Under the pieces are notes generated by a model. The model was not told the origin of the DNA. It searched no databases and saw only the letters and a program-made list of their open reading frames with translations. Positions 29,421-43,000 of a stretch of DNA of 64,000 bases are shown piece after piece (the first letter of the stretch is position 1; each line of letters opens with the position of its first letter). A program made the position numbers and the translations under genes. The DNA comes from Cheilinus undulatus (taxonomy: Eukaryota > Chordata > Actinopteri > Labriformes > Labridae): assembly GCF_018320785.1 (NCBI RefSeq), contig NC_054872.1, positions 24,820,769 to 24,884,768 on the forward strand. Direction: 5' to 3'.

Positions 29421-30649
29421 TGAATCCCCTGCAACCCCAGACTTTGTGCATTAACTAAAAACTATTCTCAGGCTTAGTCAATAGCCTAACCTCAGCAAAA
29501 GTGATGTTCTCTGTCAGGGATAAGCTATAAATATAGACAGAAAGTAAATGGTCTGAAACTACTGAACTATATATATACACACATAGATGCAATATTACTC
29601 AGTCCACCTGTTATGAAACTCGATAAACAGCTACCAGCGTCATTTCTTTAAAATTTGTAAATTACTTCATTTTTTATTATTCTTCTGATTATATACCCTA
29701 CTTTGTTTATACCATTACAAACTTCCTTTTAGTTAAAACAAACATGCTTAAGACTATGTTTATTAGTTGACAATCGGCATTGTTGGGGTTTATTTCTATT
29801 TTTTACCCTTTTCAGTTATTGTGGTTTCAACTGACTTGGAGGGTAATCAAAGAAAGAATAAGCAACCATGTCATGTTTGTGATAGTTTAGTTGTTTAACT
29901 GGGTATGATGAAGGACTCATGTGTTGGTATGTTGGCAGTGAGAGCTAGCATAGAGGTCAATTCCAATGGGACTTAACAGAGGACTGTCCAACCTTCCTGA
30001 TGTGTGGGATTAACTGAACAATACATTGGTGAAGGCAGTGTACCACTTGGAAACTCTGGTGATGTGCAGGCTCTTTGCAGTCCATCAGTCTACACATTTC
30101 AGTTGTGGGGGTCCATAATAAGGGCATATTAATTGGATTTACAGATTTCGTCACTAAGGGCATATCCTTTCATTTGGGCCCAAATACCTTGTGTTTATTT
30201 TAAAAAAATTTGGCTGCTCCTTCAGGCTTATTACATTTAAATGTCCCATTAAAATTTAAACCAACTTATGCTGAGTCAGCTCAAAATTAATAAGTAAACA
30301 GGGTGGCTGAAAAGAGCATAGAAGATTTTAATCACTTGTTAATGTTGAGTATTTACAGGACAGTGTGCTGGAAAAATAAAACTAGGGAGACTTATTTTTT
30401 TAATAGTTCTCTGTATTGTTATGAATTACAACATTTCAAAATCACACAAGAGGGGATTCATGCAAAATACATTGCAAAAACCTAAACCTACAATTTAGCT
30501 TTTGCCCACAGTGGATAGAAAGGTTGGTTTGCTTAAGGCGCAAGGCTGTGTTAAGGCTTCCTATGAGTCTAATCGTGTAGGTGGCAGGTGTTTCATACGT
30601 TGTTTGCCATGGTTGCTTTACAAGTTAATTCTCTGGAATTTACGAGCCA
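29421..30649. other. Spacer between fold-back element and lin37
   Basis: No gene was recognised. Very short open stretches here have no family resemblance. Confidence 0.5.
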
Positions 30650-33600
30650 TCAGTGATCATAGAGCTCCTTCATCTCCTTAAGGATCTTTATACTCTCACT
30701 GTATCTCAGCTGGTTCTTGTTAGAGCACTCTTTCCATCTGGAAGACAAAGTACAACATGGGGTCAGCTTAACTCTGTCTAAACTCAGCATGTTTCAGATA
30801 TCTGAATGGAATTTCTGAACCAAACTTGCAGAAAAGCTCAAGACTTTGGAACATTTAGGCAGGCTTTTATGCAAGGGTTAATGCCCGACGAGGTGTCCAA
30901 TTATCAGGGATTAATGGACGACGTGGAGGCGTGAACTGTCTGACGCGCAGTGGAGGATGGTTGCCTCCGCAAAGTCCATTAATCCCTGATAACTGGACAC
31001 CTCGAAGGGCATTAACCCGCTTATACCATGGTCACTTGCCAACAAAAATAATCACTAAAACAAGAAATTTATAATTTCATTCGTTTTGTGATCAAAATAT
31101 AAAGTTTTACTAAAACAACTATTTCTTTCCCCCTAGCAATGCCTGAGGGCTTGACTAATAACTGGAATAGCCATTCCAATCCTGTAACGTTCTTAGGGAA
31201 TGTAAACGTTATTCAGTACTCCAGTAAGTAGGGCGGGTCATGGATACCAAGTCACAACGGAACAAAAAAACTAGTCTGCTCAGCGCACTCTCTGAACTGA
31301 TTTATCAATGAAATGATATGAAGACGAGTGAGACGAAGAGTCATGTGATCAGACTATAAACCTGTAGGTTAACATGAACAGTCATCTGATAAAAAAATCT
31401 TAGTTTTAGCAGACCAGCTATTTGAATACACAGAATACCTCCTTCAGAACTACAGGGTTTACAGATGTGAAACAGAGTTGTCCACGCCCGCAGGTGCTGG
31501 TTGTCCATCATACACGTTAATATTTATCAAATATTATCATGCTGGTTTATCAGAAGTGTTTCCTTTAGCTCTACAAAGAAACAATGGCTTCTTTTCTTTT
31601 GTTCATGTTATTTGAATCTTCTGACAACAGTTTATAGCTGCAAGAACAGGAGGGAAGTGAGTTTTTTTTGCGACACTCACCTCTCAGTGTTAAGGTGAGC
31701 CTGGAAACAAGACATACGTCGGATACAAAAGATAAGATCATCTTAGGTTACAGGTCTTAAACCTGGAGTCTGTCATATATCAGTACAGTGATGGTCGATG
31801 CCGGTCTGCAGACTCTTTAGGCTGGCAGCGCTGTACTCCCTACTCAGAAAATATGACTGTCTCAGGTTGCTATAGTTACTTCTAACGGATTAATGGCTAA
31901 CGGCTACTGCGCATTAATTTGGAACAGTGAAAAGATTTGAGGCCTACTTGAGAAGTTCAAAAGGTGTCTGTATATCAGAAGTTAATTGACACCGTTGGAA
32001 TTTCCAGAGCCAATCAGAATCGAGTATTCACCAAGACCGTGGTATAAAGTACAATTACTTCCATGGCATGAAAATAACCACTGTTTAACTAAGTTGTATG
32101 TGTCTGAATGTGCATTTGTTGTACCTTATATCTCATGTTGTACAAAATCTCTCTCTGAAAACACTTTTCCATTTTTGAATGCACATTCTTACCCATTATG
32201 TTCATGTTTTTTCAGTTTGTATCCAATATAATTATGGGTGTCCCTCAAGAATCAAAAGACATGTAAGAACGCCCATGATTTTAACCCTGACTTCAAGGTG
32301 GTTTGTCTGCAATTTTATGTTTCCCTTCAAGAGCAACTTACTTTTGTCTTATCTTTTTCCATCGTTCCATGTGGTCCATTATGAGAGAACCTGGTAGAGG
32401 TACCGGTTCTGTTAACTGGTGAAAGAAGAAATACACTTACTACTTAAAATAATAAAATAATAAAAATAAATAAACAATTAAAGTACAAGTTAATAGTCTG
32501 CTTTATAACTAGTTCATCTTACTTTATATTTGATGTGTACTGCTTATCATAAAAAACATGGTGTGTAAGCATTACTTCTAATACAAAAATTACACAGAAC
32601 CTTTGTCACAGTGGGTTTTTCCGTCTGTGGGATCCTGAGATTGATGAGTTCACCCGTTGGACTGACTGGACAGGAGGTCGGAGGAGGGAGTCTGTACACA
32701 TTCTGACCTTTACCATTGATCATGTCTGTGACCTGACAAAGTAACAAGAGGATTGCAGCTGTGCACAAAATTAGAAAGTCTCCGAGTGTAAGTATCTTGG
32801 TGTTTGGTTGGATCAAAAATTCACATTCAAATTTCACATTGTCTCGCTGATCAGCAAATTAAGACAAATAATTAGATTTCTCCACAGGAACAAAAGTAAC
32901 AACCCATTGCTCAGTAGGAAACATGTTATTGAGGCTGTCTTTATATACGTTGTAGATTGTACAACATATATAATTAATGATTGATGCTGTTTATAGAAAT
33001 CCCTCTGCCTCTACTCTTAAACCCCTGTATTTTATCTATCACTCTGCCTTTGTTATCATTACTGATAACAGTTACTAAGTCTTGCATTTTATATAAAAAG
33101 GTGGGCTGGGCACCTCTAACTGTGACAGGCGTTATTTCATTTATGAAGCCTTACTTGGGAAAAGATCATCATATATAACATCTTTGTAGAACCAGTCTCA
33201 TAATCAATACTCAACACAATCTAATAACTGGCTAATAGGGCTGCAACAACGAATTGATAAAATCAATATCGATAATTAAAAGTGTTGGTGACAAATTTAT
33301 GTATCAATTCGTTGTGTCACACGATTATGGCGTCACTTCGCGTGGTGCAGAGCTGTTTATGTCACACACAGATGGCTGATAAACTTTACTTTGGCTTGGT
33401 TTAGGACTTCTCTGATTATAATCTGATGATTAGCGGAAAAATTAAGTAGATAGATTCATCATCAACCATGTCTCATGATGGAGATGAGACACCAGCGATC
33501 TAAAAATAGCTCGTTGTCATAAGAACTTTAGTTTCTGTTACGATACGAGACTGGATGAAAACAATAGCTGACTGTCAGGCATTTGTGTAATCCATGATAT

Positions 33601-36600
33601 TCGCCTTACTTGTGTTAAGGTGGCAATTTCCACAGCACCAAAAAGGAGGACACTTTGCAGCACTTAGTGAAGCAAGAATAATTGCAACAAATAGGACTCT
33701 AGTGTATACCCCACTACAATACAATTTTGTCCATGATACCGATGGTACCGCCAACTATCACCCCATCATACTCACTTAACAACACTCAAAAGTATCTTAA
33801 AATAACTAAAGGATATATTACTACAATAATAAAAAACACAAAGTCTTTGCAATTTAGCCCAAGTTAGTCACATATAAAAGACACAGTTCTAAATAAAATT
33901 ATCATTGATTTTAATGATCATATTCCTTGTTGCAATGATAAGGATATTTTTAAATTCCATCCTTCTAAAAAAAGTTATCACTGTGGCTTAATTATTTTCA
34001 TTATAACATTAATCCCACTTTATTAGCTATCTGTTTTTTTGGGGGGGGGTCTTCTCAAAATAAAACTAATATAAACCAGCTGATCTTGCCCCCCTTACAC
34101 CCCCTCACACTCATCCCTGCATCCCTTGCCTCACACACAGCAGCGCATCTGTCTCTTCCTCTCTATGGCCTTTTTCAAAGTTTCTGCTTCAGTGTCATCA
34201 TCCTTTGTTAAATCATCTTTAAATATACAATGTCTTTATTTGTTTTCACCCCCAATCTTATTTTAAAACAGCTGATCTGTGCGAGGCAGTTTGATAACGT
34301 CAATTAATTCCTGATCAGAACCAGCGCGGAAACTTCATGGAGTTTTATCATAAATTCACAAACTAAGCTATGGTACAAATTGATGATTGGCAAGAGAAGT
34401 TGCAGAATAGCGGGTGAATTTATGGGACAGACGCGATGAAAGTTTCTGTGCAGCTAGTATCAGGAGAGAGAGGGAAAGGCGGACACTGCGCGCACTTCAC
34501 TGATCATGGATGGCACCGATCTCCAGAAATAGATATCTTGAGGGTTAATTTACTAACGTGTGGTGATCAGGTAAAGTTTATGTTTGGTCAACGTCGTATA
34601 TACATTACCTGGATCATTTTTAATATACAAACCAGACTGATGTGCAGAGAAAGAGAGCAATGGACAATATGCTGCATTACGTTCAGGTGCGACTCCAAAA
34701 GGAGGACAAATAAGCGTCCAGCTTGAGGCTGCACCGGATGCCAGACAAGGCATTTAAATTCCAGACTGTCTGGCCAAAAGCCAGACATATGGCCACCCTA
34801 CTTTGTGTTCTCAATGTCCGCTAAAACAGGAGAGGAAGGAAAAGTGTGAGCTGCAGTCTCAGGGCGACAGGAGCAGTTGGGTGTGTGAGTCTGTGTATGT
34901 GTGACAGAGATTGTGTGTCCGTCCGTGAGTGCGGGTCAGTTTGACAACAAGCATCAAAGAACTAATGTTAGCTTGCTGAATAAGTGAGTGACAAATGTTT
35001 ATAAGTTATCATAATATCAATAACTTTTATAGGCTGAGGCTTACCTGTGGCTCCTCTGGGATGAAATAATTCCAAGAGGATGTAATAAAATCAGTATCCC
35101 ACTTTAAGAGTCTTTCATTCAAATCATATCCTCAGGCTGTTGTCATAAGTGATCTTTGTGATCATAAGTGTTTGTTTATGTTTGTAAGGAGGGAGGCAAA
35201 GTAATAACAAAAAAAAATCCTAACTTTTTAAAATAATTTATTATATTTTTGTGTTTATTCTGTGGCATGTTCAAGTTATTTAATTTTAAAGAACTCAAAA
35301 AATGTTTTCTTTTCTTTTAGACATTTAAACTTCTGGGGGGGGGGCATCCCATTCATTAATGAATCGAGAAAATACTAATCCAATTCATCGATGATTGAAA
35401 TGTATTTATTATTTGATCAGTTTATTCTTAGTTTATGATGTACTTTGTTTGGTACATAAATGTACTAGTTAGAGTAAAAAGGATAATTTACTGCTCTTTT
35501 TTATGTAAAGTGATGTCAGAATTGGTTATAAATACTGTTGCTCACTACATATTTACCCCTCTTGTACCCTACATGTGCATGAATAAATAAACCAAATATA
35601 TTTTCAAAATTAACAAGTAAAAAATGTCAGTTATCTTCTTGGTACCAGCCACTATGAATATAAATATGGATTTTTGGTATCAGCTCTAAAAAAATACTCA
35701 TGGTGCATCACTAGTTTTCTCCATGCAGCAGGAAAATAGTATTATAGGGCAGGAGGAATGAGTTCTCACTTCTCAAAAAATGAAAGAAGAGCAGACCCAG
35801 AGTCATGTGGAGATGAAGTTATTTGATAAGATAGTGTCAAAAAATCTGACATCAAAGATCAACATTAGCATAAAACATATTTAAATTCATAAGGTAATAT
35901 TTCTTTCTATATTTGGGTGTAATCACTAGGACTGGTGTAGTTACAACTTTATTTAGCATTGATAAATTTCCCCTCTGTGGGGTCTTTGAGTGGGAGCACT
36001 TCCTACAGTAGCTATAAACATCACACTAAACTAGGAATACACCTTTAACATCAGTATCAGTAGATATCAGCCCTCTTGACAGACGCTGCCCCATGAAGCA
36101 TGGAATGAAATCTGTAGCAGATGTTTATCTGTTGTGTCCTATCAATGCAATGTTTTCATCCACTACACCAAACTGGTGATTTACAGAAGAGATTTCATTT
36201 TTTAAAGTCAGGTAGAGGAACTGTTTTCATGGTCAACCATGTAAAAAAATGTTGGTACCGCGGGAATTTACACTGAAAAATAATGACAAAGCAATGACAT
36301 GAGTATCAGCAACCAGTTAAATTGTTATTTTAAATATTAGTCTAACTATAAAGCCTCACCTCTTCCTCTACCATGCTGTGTGGGGGGCTTGGGGATGCCA
36401 GAGGCTCTCGAACAGAGGGATTGTTTCTCATCCAGGAACGGCAGATCGGATATAGTGGGGTGCTGGTGTTGAACTGAGCCAAATCAACACTACGATCAAA
36501 CAACTTTATTATGTACGAATCTGGAGAAATAGAAAACAAACAAAAAATTTAGAGGACAGCATTTAGTGGGAACAAAAGATCTCATAAATTACAAAAGAAG

Positions 36601-39231
36601 TGACCATGATGTTCTTGCTAGTTTAATCATTTTGAAACTATAAATTCAGTTTACTTTGTTTATGCTGATTGGTTTCTGGTATGCCCTCATCCATCTCTTT
36701 TCTTTTCTTCCTCCGATGCTGTGGAAAACGAGCTGATGGCCTGAAAGAAAAATTAAAATTGAGCAATGGCAAGGACTTTATGGTGTTCTCAGGAAATAGA
36801 CAACAGTAGTTGTTTTTAATTTCTGTTCTGCTTCCGTTATAATGTGAAATTTTTTTATCAGTGTTATGGCAGGTCCACAGTGAGATTTTTCCAGTCATAA
36901 ATGTAGGAGAAAATAATGATTCATGCATTTGTTTACAGTCAGCATTTATTAAAAACACAGACACTTGCCTTTTTCCAGCAGATGATGGAGACAAATCCCT
37001 ACAGAAAAGAAGTGGAACATGATATATGAAACACACTTTTACAGAGGGTGAAACGACCTAGCGCAGTGGTTCCCAAACCACGGCTCACACAGAAACACTG
37101 ATCTAGCGGATATTAACTATCCCCATAGCATAAGCAAAACACATTTAATAAAACTTTAAAGGGCTACATACTTGTTCAAAGAGTCTGCTGATATCTTTCC
37201 AGTCTCACCCTCATTTTGCTCCCTGTTTAAAGTAAAATATTAGTCACACTTGAGAGTGATCACAAAAAGTCAAGTTTGACATACATTTACCTTAGTTATA
37301 ATTTTACAAACCTCTCATTTTCAGTCTTCTCAACCAGCCCCTTTAGTACAGCATCCAGTCTGCTACGTGCACCAGTTCCATCAATATCTACAGAAACAAT
37401 CACGAAAGGAATAATGATGAGGGCTTTGCTGAAAGAGAAATCATTCACTTACACCAGGGCTGTCCAAACTGTGGCCCAGGGGCCAAATGTGGCCCCTGGT
37501 CCAAAGTCTAGAAATAAAGATGAAATATGGCCCACATTTGAACATGACTGTTTTGTACTTCATAGTTTCAGCACGAGGCAGTGTTACCATGGTAATTCTG
37601 TAAACAAACATCTTAAAAGAAGAATTCATTGATTTTTTTTCCTGACTAAACTGAGACAACACCATACATGGTAAACATACTGGCAACCAGAATGATAACA
37701 ATATCTTGTTTTCTAACTCCCTGATGGGTTATGGCAGCAAATAGCAGTGCCAATAATGTTTCAGGGGCAGAGCCAGTGGTAGTGAGGCCAAACAGGGCCC
37801 CCTGAAATCTGATTGGCATCCCCATAACCTGAAAATGATTGTCTATCTGCCTTGCCAGCCATTAAATCGAGCATATAGTGTTAGGTCAGATGTGCAATGG
37901 AGTCAAGCACTGGCAGATCAGTTGATCTCACACAAGCACTCAAACAGCTGACAGCTAGCTGATTTGCTCTATGCACGTTATTCACTAATGTCTCTCATGC
38001 TGCCTTATTTAAAATGCTCTTTGTCCCTCCTCCACCCCAGCGCCTCTTTTGTTTGTTTTGCTCTTTGTTCTGCTTCTGACTTCATCAATCAATCTTAATT
38101 AATCCGTTCAGCTGTCACTGATGCCTGCTCTGCTTGGGATTACTTGCTGCTTCTCTCCCTGCCTTAGCTAAACTTTCATAAACCTCACTTTGTGGATATT
38201 AAATTGGCCCCAACATCCTTATATATTACTGTATATGGCCCTCAGCGGAAAAAGTTTGGACACCCCTGATTTACACCAACTTACAACGGAAGCAAGAAGT
38301 TACTGTGGAACATGAATTGTGCACAGTACACACCATATAAAAAGTATCAATTTAACACTGTATCAAACACCCCAAACAATACCCAACCCATACCACCTAC
38401 AGATACATGCTCACTAACCATAAGATAATCTACTTCAAATATTTAGACTTAATGGAGAATGACTGTATTATCAGATTTAATTGATTTCATTTAGTAAGAT
38501 TTCTGTCATAGGAAAACTCATGTGTTAATGATACCTTTTGAAAACCACAGCATCAAAATTAGCAGACCTGGACACCAAATATTGAATGATTTGATATTCT
38601 GCACGATAAGAAATTGCAAGCAAACCCACTGATGTCATCTAAAATTGCCTAAATAGATGGGCAAAATTTGGAAAATGGGTTGAAATGGCCAGGACTAAGG
38701 GTTTCCTTGCAAAGAACATACAGTAATCCAAATGTTGTCACTGTATTTGTGCAATTTAAAAAAGTGTGCTCACTCTGCTGGTACATTAATTGATGCCAAC
38801 AGTTACTAAAATATTGGGAGATTTTATGATTTTAAAACACAGATAATATTTTGGCAACTGCAATATATGCAGATCTGTACATTTAATGGTTGTCCACAGG
38901 GGGTTTCCGTCTTTTTCTTTTTTTGGTTGTTAAAAGTGGATATTCACCCCAAAGAGATGCTAAGGACTTCTGCTTTTGTTGAACATTAACAAACAGGTTT
39001 CAATGTTGTTTGATTTTTAAGAGGAACACGTAAAAGTTTACATATTTACTACTGTAACGATCATCTATTATTTATTTTTAGAAAAATATCGCCATTCGGC
39101 GAAAAGAAGGTATCGACTTCACATATAATTTCGGTCCATATCGCCCATCCCTAATTCGAGGTAGCTTTCGTGAAAAGTAATGATAAATCCTTCTTACCCG
39201 GTCTTTCTGTCTTCACTTTGACGTGATGCAT
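30650..39231 (-). CDS. lin37: Protein lin-37 homologue, MuvB/DREAM complex subunit
   Basis: Nine exons on the minus strand: 39198-39231, 37312-37387, 37172-37222, 36969-36998, 36655-36740, 36360-36520, 32594-32732, 32342-32390 and 30650-30737. The phases agree and give 237 aa (human LIN37 is 246). Recognisable blocks in order are MHHVKVKTE at the start, [45 protein letters not shown] with [34 protein letters not shown] and [15 protein letters not shown] at the end. LIN37 is a core subunit of MuvB, which represses cell-cycle genes in quiescence as part of DREAM. The 30-base exon 36969-36998 uses a GC donor (GCAAGT). The donor of exon 7 (T|GTAATT) was chosen because it alone keeps the frame into exon 8. 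Two introns hold large repeats. Confidence 0.95.
30863..32047. mobile_element. MITE-like element with a ~58-bp-arm hairpin at one end
   Basis: Arms at about 30871-30930 and 30963-31020 (GGGTTAATGCCC, GAGGTGTCCA, TTATCAGGGATTAATGGAC and complements) form a near-perfect hairpin with a 32-base loop. Just after it is TTATACCATGGT, and at 32034 its inverted counterpart ACCGTGGTATAA, preceded by CCAATCAGAATCGAGTATTC. This suggests a single element of about 1.1-1.2 kb, or two adjacent ones, in a lin37 intron. No coding capacity was seen. The ends are approximate. Confidence 0.55.
33236..35399. mobile_element. hAT-like repeat, ends uncertain
   Basis: TAGGGCTGCAACAACGAATT with nearby ATCGATAATTAAAA is typical of one end of fish hAT-like elements. 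Near 35360 the related phrases GAATCGAGAAAATACTAATC and CATCGATGATTGAAA suggest the other side, but a matching terminal repeat is not visible. The interior is non-coding and may hold other insertions (a CCAGACA-rich piece near 34740-34790). It lies in a lin37 intron. Confidence 0.4.
37455..38268. mobile_element. Non-autonomous hAT (Charlie-like) element in lin37 intron 1
   Basis: The ends CAGGGCTGTCCAAACT and AGTTTGGACACCCCTG are inverted repeats of the hAT type. The flanking octamers ACTTACAC and ATTTACAC match at 7 of 8 bases, as expected of an old 8-bp target duplication. The 814-bp interior has no intact transposase. Confidence 0.75.
39085..39153. mobile_element. Terminal fragment of a repetitive element
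   Basis: The stretch AAATATCGCCATTCGGCG...GTCCATATCGCCCATCCCTA looks like the common fish repeat end that reads TAGGGATGGGCGATATGG on the other strand. The remainder of the element is not delimited. Confidence 0.35.
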
Positions 39232-40041
39232 AATCTACTCCTTTTGTCCTTTTTTGTATGTAAAATAAAAAAGACCAAGCAGTACAACCACACTTTCCCA
39301 GCTGTAAGAGAACACCGACACACAGCGCTTTTTGTTGATATCGACAGCTGACTGACGCCTCAACAAATAACGTAGGGCTGCTTCAGGACGTCGGTTGCTA
39401 AACGTTAGCTAGCTAGCTGCGTTAAGGTAAAGACAGTTTGCAAGCGGTGCGTTGAATAACGTTACAGCCACCCAGCGACAAAAACTTTGTACGTTGATTA
39501 AATTACTTAAAACTAGTCCTAACTGTTTCCTAAAATCACCAGGGAAGAATCTGTTTCCTACACGCAAAAACAGCAAGACCTAGCTCGACATTCGGTAGCT
39601 TATGTTTCGGTTGCTAACTAGCTTATTTTTTGACCAACGGCCTCTGCTGCCTTTCCTCTTCCGCGCGCTGCCACTTTCCTTTTACCTGATTGGAGCTTGT
39701 GCAATAATGTTGCATGATGTGATTGGGTGCGCCTCATGTCCATCATCTTTGACTCGGCTCCTATTGGCTGTATGCGCAGTTGTAAATAACGATCGCTAGA
39801 AACAGTTCAAGGCTCGCTGTTATTGTGGGTTATAATGGTAAATTTAACAAAAGATCTTTGTTTATATGAAAAAGTTAAACTGTTAAATAGGTAGATTTTT
39901 AAAATCCTTTTCCTGGGAGCTTTATTTGCAATTTCGTGGTCAATCAGTGCCATTTGACTAAGAATTCAGAGGTAACTTAATGGTGTGGACTTGCTAAGTC
40001 AGACTCATACTTAGCAACCCCTGCTGTCTGCTAAAGCTGTG
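39232..40041. promoter_or_regulatory. Divergent promoter region of lin37 and proser3
   Basis: The two start codons face away from each other, 810 bases apart. Three ATTGG (inverted CCAAT) boxes, possible NF-Y sites, lie at 39689-39693, 39722-39726 and 39773-39777. The area is richer in CpG than its surroundings (for example CTTCCGCGCGCTGCC). Transcription starts are not visible. Confidence 0.55.
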
Positions 40042-43000
40042 ATGAAATCCAGGTAAGCTCAAAACGACAACATGTTGATAGCACCCTTTGAAAGTTGCAG
40101 TTGGTGAAACGTGTTGTTTCTACAGCCGCCCCGTCTTCACAAGGCAAAATCCCTTTCAACAAGCAACCAAAGTGGGGAAGACTTTCTACCACCCGTCCTC
40201 CAACAAGTCTTTGACACAGAAGAAGAAGAAAACGGTATGTATTATTAAGGCCGGGATATATGAACCACAACTCATATCTCAATATAAACTGAGTGGTGAT
40301 AGGCGATACATTGCTCCATGACTTCTTTGAAGAAACCACAAAGGTTGCTACAATACCAGAATTACAAACTTTGATATGATTCCATTGTAAGCAGATGATT
40401 ATCATGTCAACAAACGAAGAAGTGCTGAAAAACCAAACTCTAGGCAACTTACAAATTTGCAACCATGTTGACTATATCTTTACAGACTCTGAGTCCTGAA
40501 CGTTCACACAAGCAATCCACTCCACAGTTGGACTCTCTGAGTCAAGACGAGCAAGGATTGATTCAGACACATGTCCACAGTTTTGCTGCCACAGATGACC
40601 ATCCTGTTTTTGAAGAGTCATGGCCATCATCCGACTGTGGATCATCTTCAGCCTTATCTAATATGGTGACATCTGAACTGTCTGCGAGGGCAGGGAAACC
40701 TTCAGTCTCACCAGAACCTGGAATTCACCAGGATTCAGTGCTGGCAAAGTATGTTTAAGTTTCATTTTGGTTCTTCTGAGATCGTACGCTCAAATGAAAT
40801 AACTATGTCTTTGCCACTTGTCACTGTCTGTATTACACAAACAAAAGTAGCAATTTGTAAAAGAGTTAGTTAAAATAATAATGATAATTCTGACATGAAG
40901 AATAAAATAGAAAAGCTGTTTGAGTTTGTATCATTGTCATTGGAATCACTACTTTTATAACGCCAACTTTTTTTGTTGTCACAGATACATAGAGCGCTTC
41001 CGCCATGGTCAACCGCAGAGTCGAGAGGAGCGCCAGCAGATGGCTGCCAGAGGAAAGAAGCAAGTGCCTTTTTGGTGGATGTCATCCTCAACTTTACCTC
41101 ATAGCTCAACACCAACCAAAACAACAGACAAAGGTACATATTTTCACCCAATGCAGATTTAGTAATTGTTAATATAGGGTCCTACATTTTAATACAGAAT
41201 TACAGTTCTTGTGAAAAAATTCTGTCAAATCCTTTGCTTTAAACAGATGTCATCCAGCCTATGGAAGATGACCATGGCGCTGCCACTTACAGTCCAGTGC
41301 AGAATGGACATGACAGAGACCTTTCCCCATGCAGAGGATCTATTAGTGTGAGTTTGTTTGTGTGTTTATAGAGATAGGATGTACTTTTTATTCTGAAAAA
41401 AATATAAGTCAAAGGTGTGTTGTTTGTACAAAAGACTTTCCCACATCCATGTGTTTATGTCTTAATGAAAAACACCAGATTCTACTCCAGTTAGATTTTT
41501 AGTCTTTGAAAATATAAGGGCTGTTGAGTTTGCACCCAGCTGAAGGTTGTGCCAAGTGTATTTGACTCCCATAAAATCAAAATGACTTAAGAGCAAATTA
41601 TTCCAACTAAACATACTTAGAGAATTTAGCATTAAATCACAACACCATATGTCAAGTCAAGCCCATTGTCTTTGTGGGGCATATTTAAAAACAACTTACG
41701 GTGACCAAACTGCTGTAAAAGCAAGAAAGGGAATTAATGAATATAAAAACCCCAAATTCCAGTAAAAGACTGAGAGCCCTGACACATTCAGAAACACACA
41801 GACACTAAATGAAAGTAGATAGGAATATAGACAAGTAAAAGCAGAAGTAAACACCATAAAAGTGAAATGACAGATAAGAATAGAAATTCATGCTCAGCTT
41901 GAATTGAAGATCTTCAGAGTTAGGTATTTATGTGATTTGTAAATGTTAAGCAATTAGAAACAATGACTACAATGGCTGTATTACCCGGTTTTTTTAAGCT
42001 TGATCTGGGGACTTCCAAGAGTAGAATGTTAGTTGACCTCAGAGACCAAACTGGAAAAGGATAGTGCAAGACATTTTAGAGAATGTCAATCCATTCAAAA
42101 TCATACAATCAATCACTGAAATCTAAAAATAAACCCTGAAACAGATAAGAAGCCAATGTACAGAGCCTTTAATAGGCATTTTGTTCATTTTTTCCAGTAA
42201 GAAGGTATGCTGCAGCATTTTAAAAAAGTTGGTGACAAAGAGGACTGTTTGAAGCCCACATACAAAAAATTACCATAATCCAGCCTAGATGTGATAAAGG
42301 CGTGGACTACTCTTTCAAAGTGGTTTTGGCTGAGACAGGGCTTTACCCAAGCTAGTTGTCTTAGCTTGAAGAAGTTTGTTTTCAACTATTGAGGCAGTAT
42401 ATTCAATTCCAAAGGACTTACAGACAATTGTACCAAGGTTTTTACTAATGGGAAATCATAGGGAGTAAGAAGACTGAGTGCACCAGTCATCAACTATGTT
42501 TGGTTTTCCAGCCATTCCAACCGCTGTTTATTTTCATTCTGATTTTAGAAAAGAAATAAAGTCTACCCAAGTCTGAACCTTCTTCAAACAGTTCAAAACA
42601 GTCTGAGCTAGATGGTGGTTATTTTTTGAAGACAGGTAAATATGAACATCATCACTAGAGTATAAGAGAACGTTGTGTTTTCTCAAAAATAATGCCAATG
42701 ATCAGAAAGAGAACAGGGCACAAAATGGAGCCTTGGAACTCTGGCAATCCCTAGTATATTTAGAAGTCTCTGTGTTTACAAAATTGAAAAGATTTTTTTT
42801 TTAAATGTATGGCCTTCTCAGCCCTGTGTGAAATTGTATTTTTTTAGCAATATGTGGCCAGATACAATCACTACATGTATGTTTTTCTTTGTTTAAATAC
42901 CCTGTTTGTCTGTTTTTTATTTTAGATTTTGTCTGACACCTCCCAGGGCGAATTTGAAGACACAGAGATACTACAACTTCAAGAAAGGGCAAACAGACTT

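Noticed and set aside
32594-32601. Donor AAAG|GTTCTG for lin37 exon 7
   Set aside because: It would end in phase 0 and run into a stop in the next exon. The GTAATT donor seven bases later keeps the frame into the conserved MERWKKIRQ exon.
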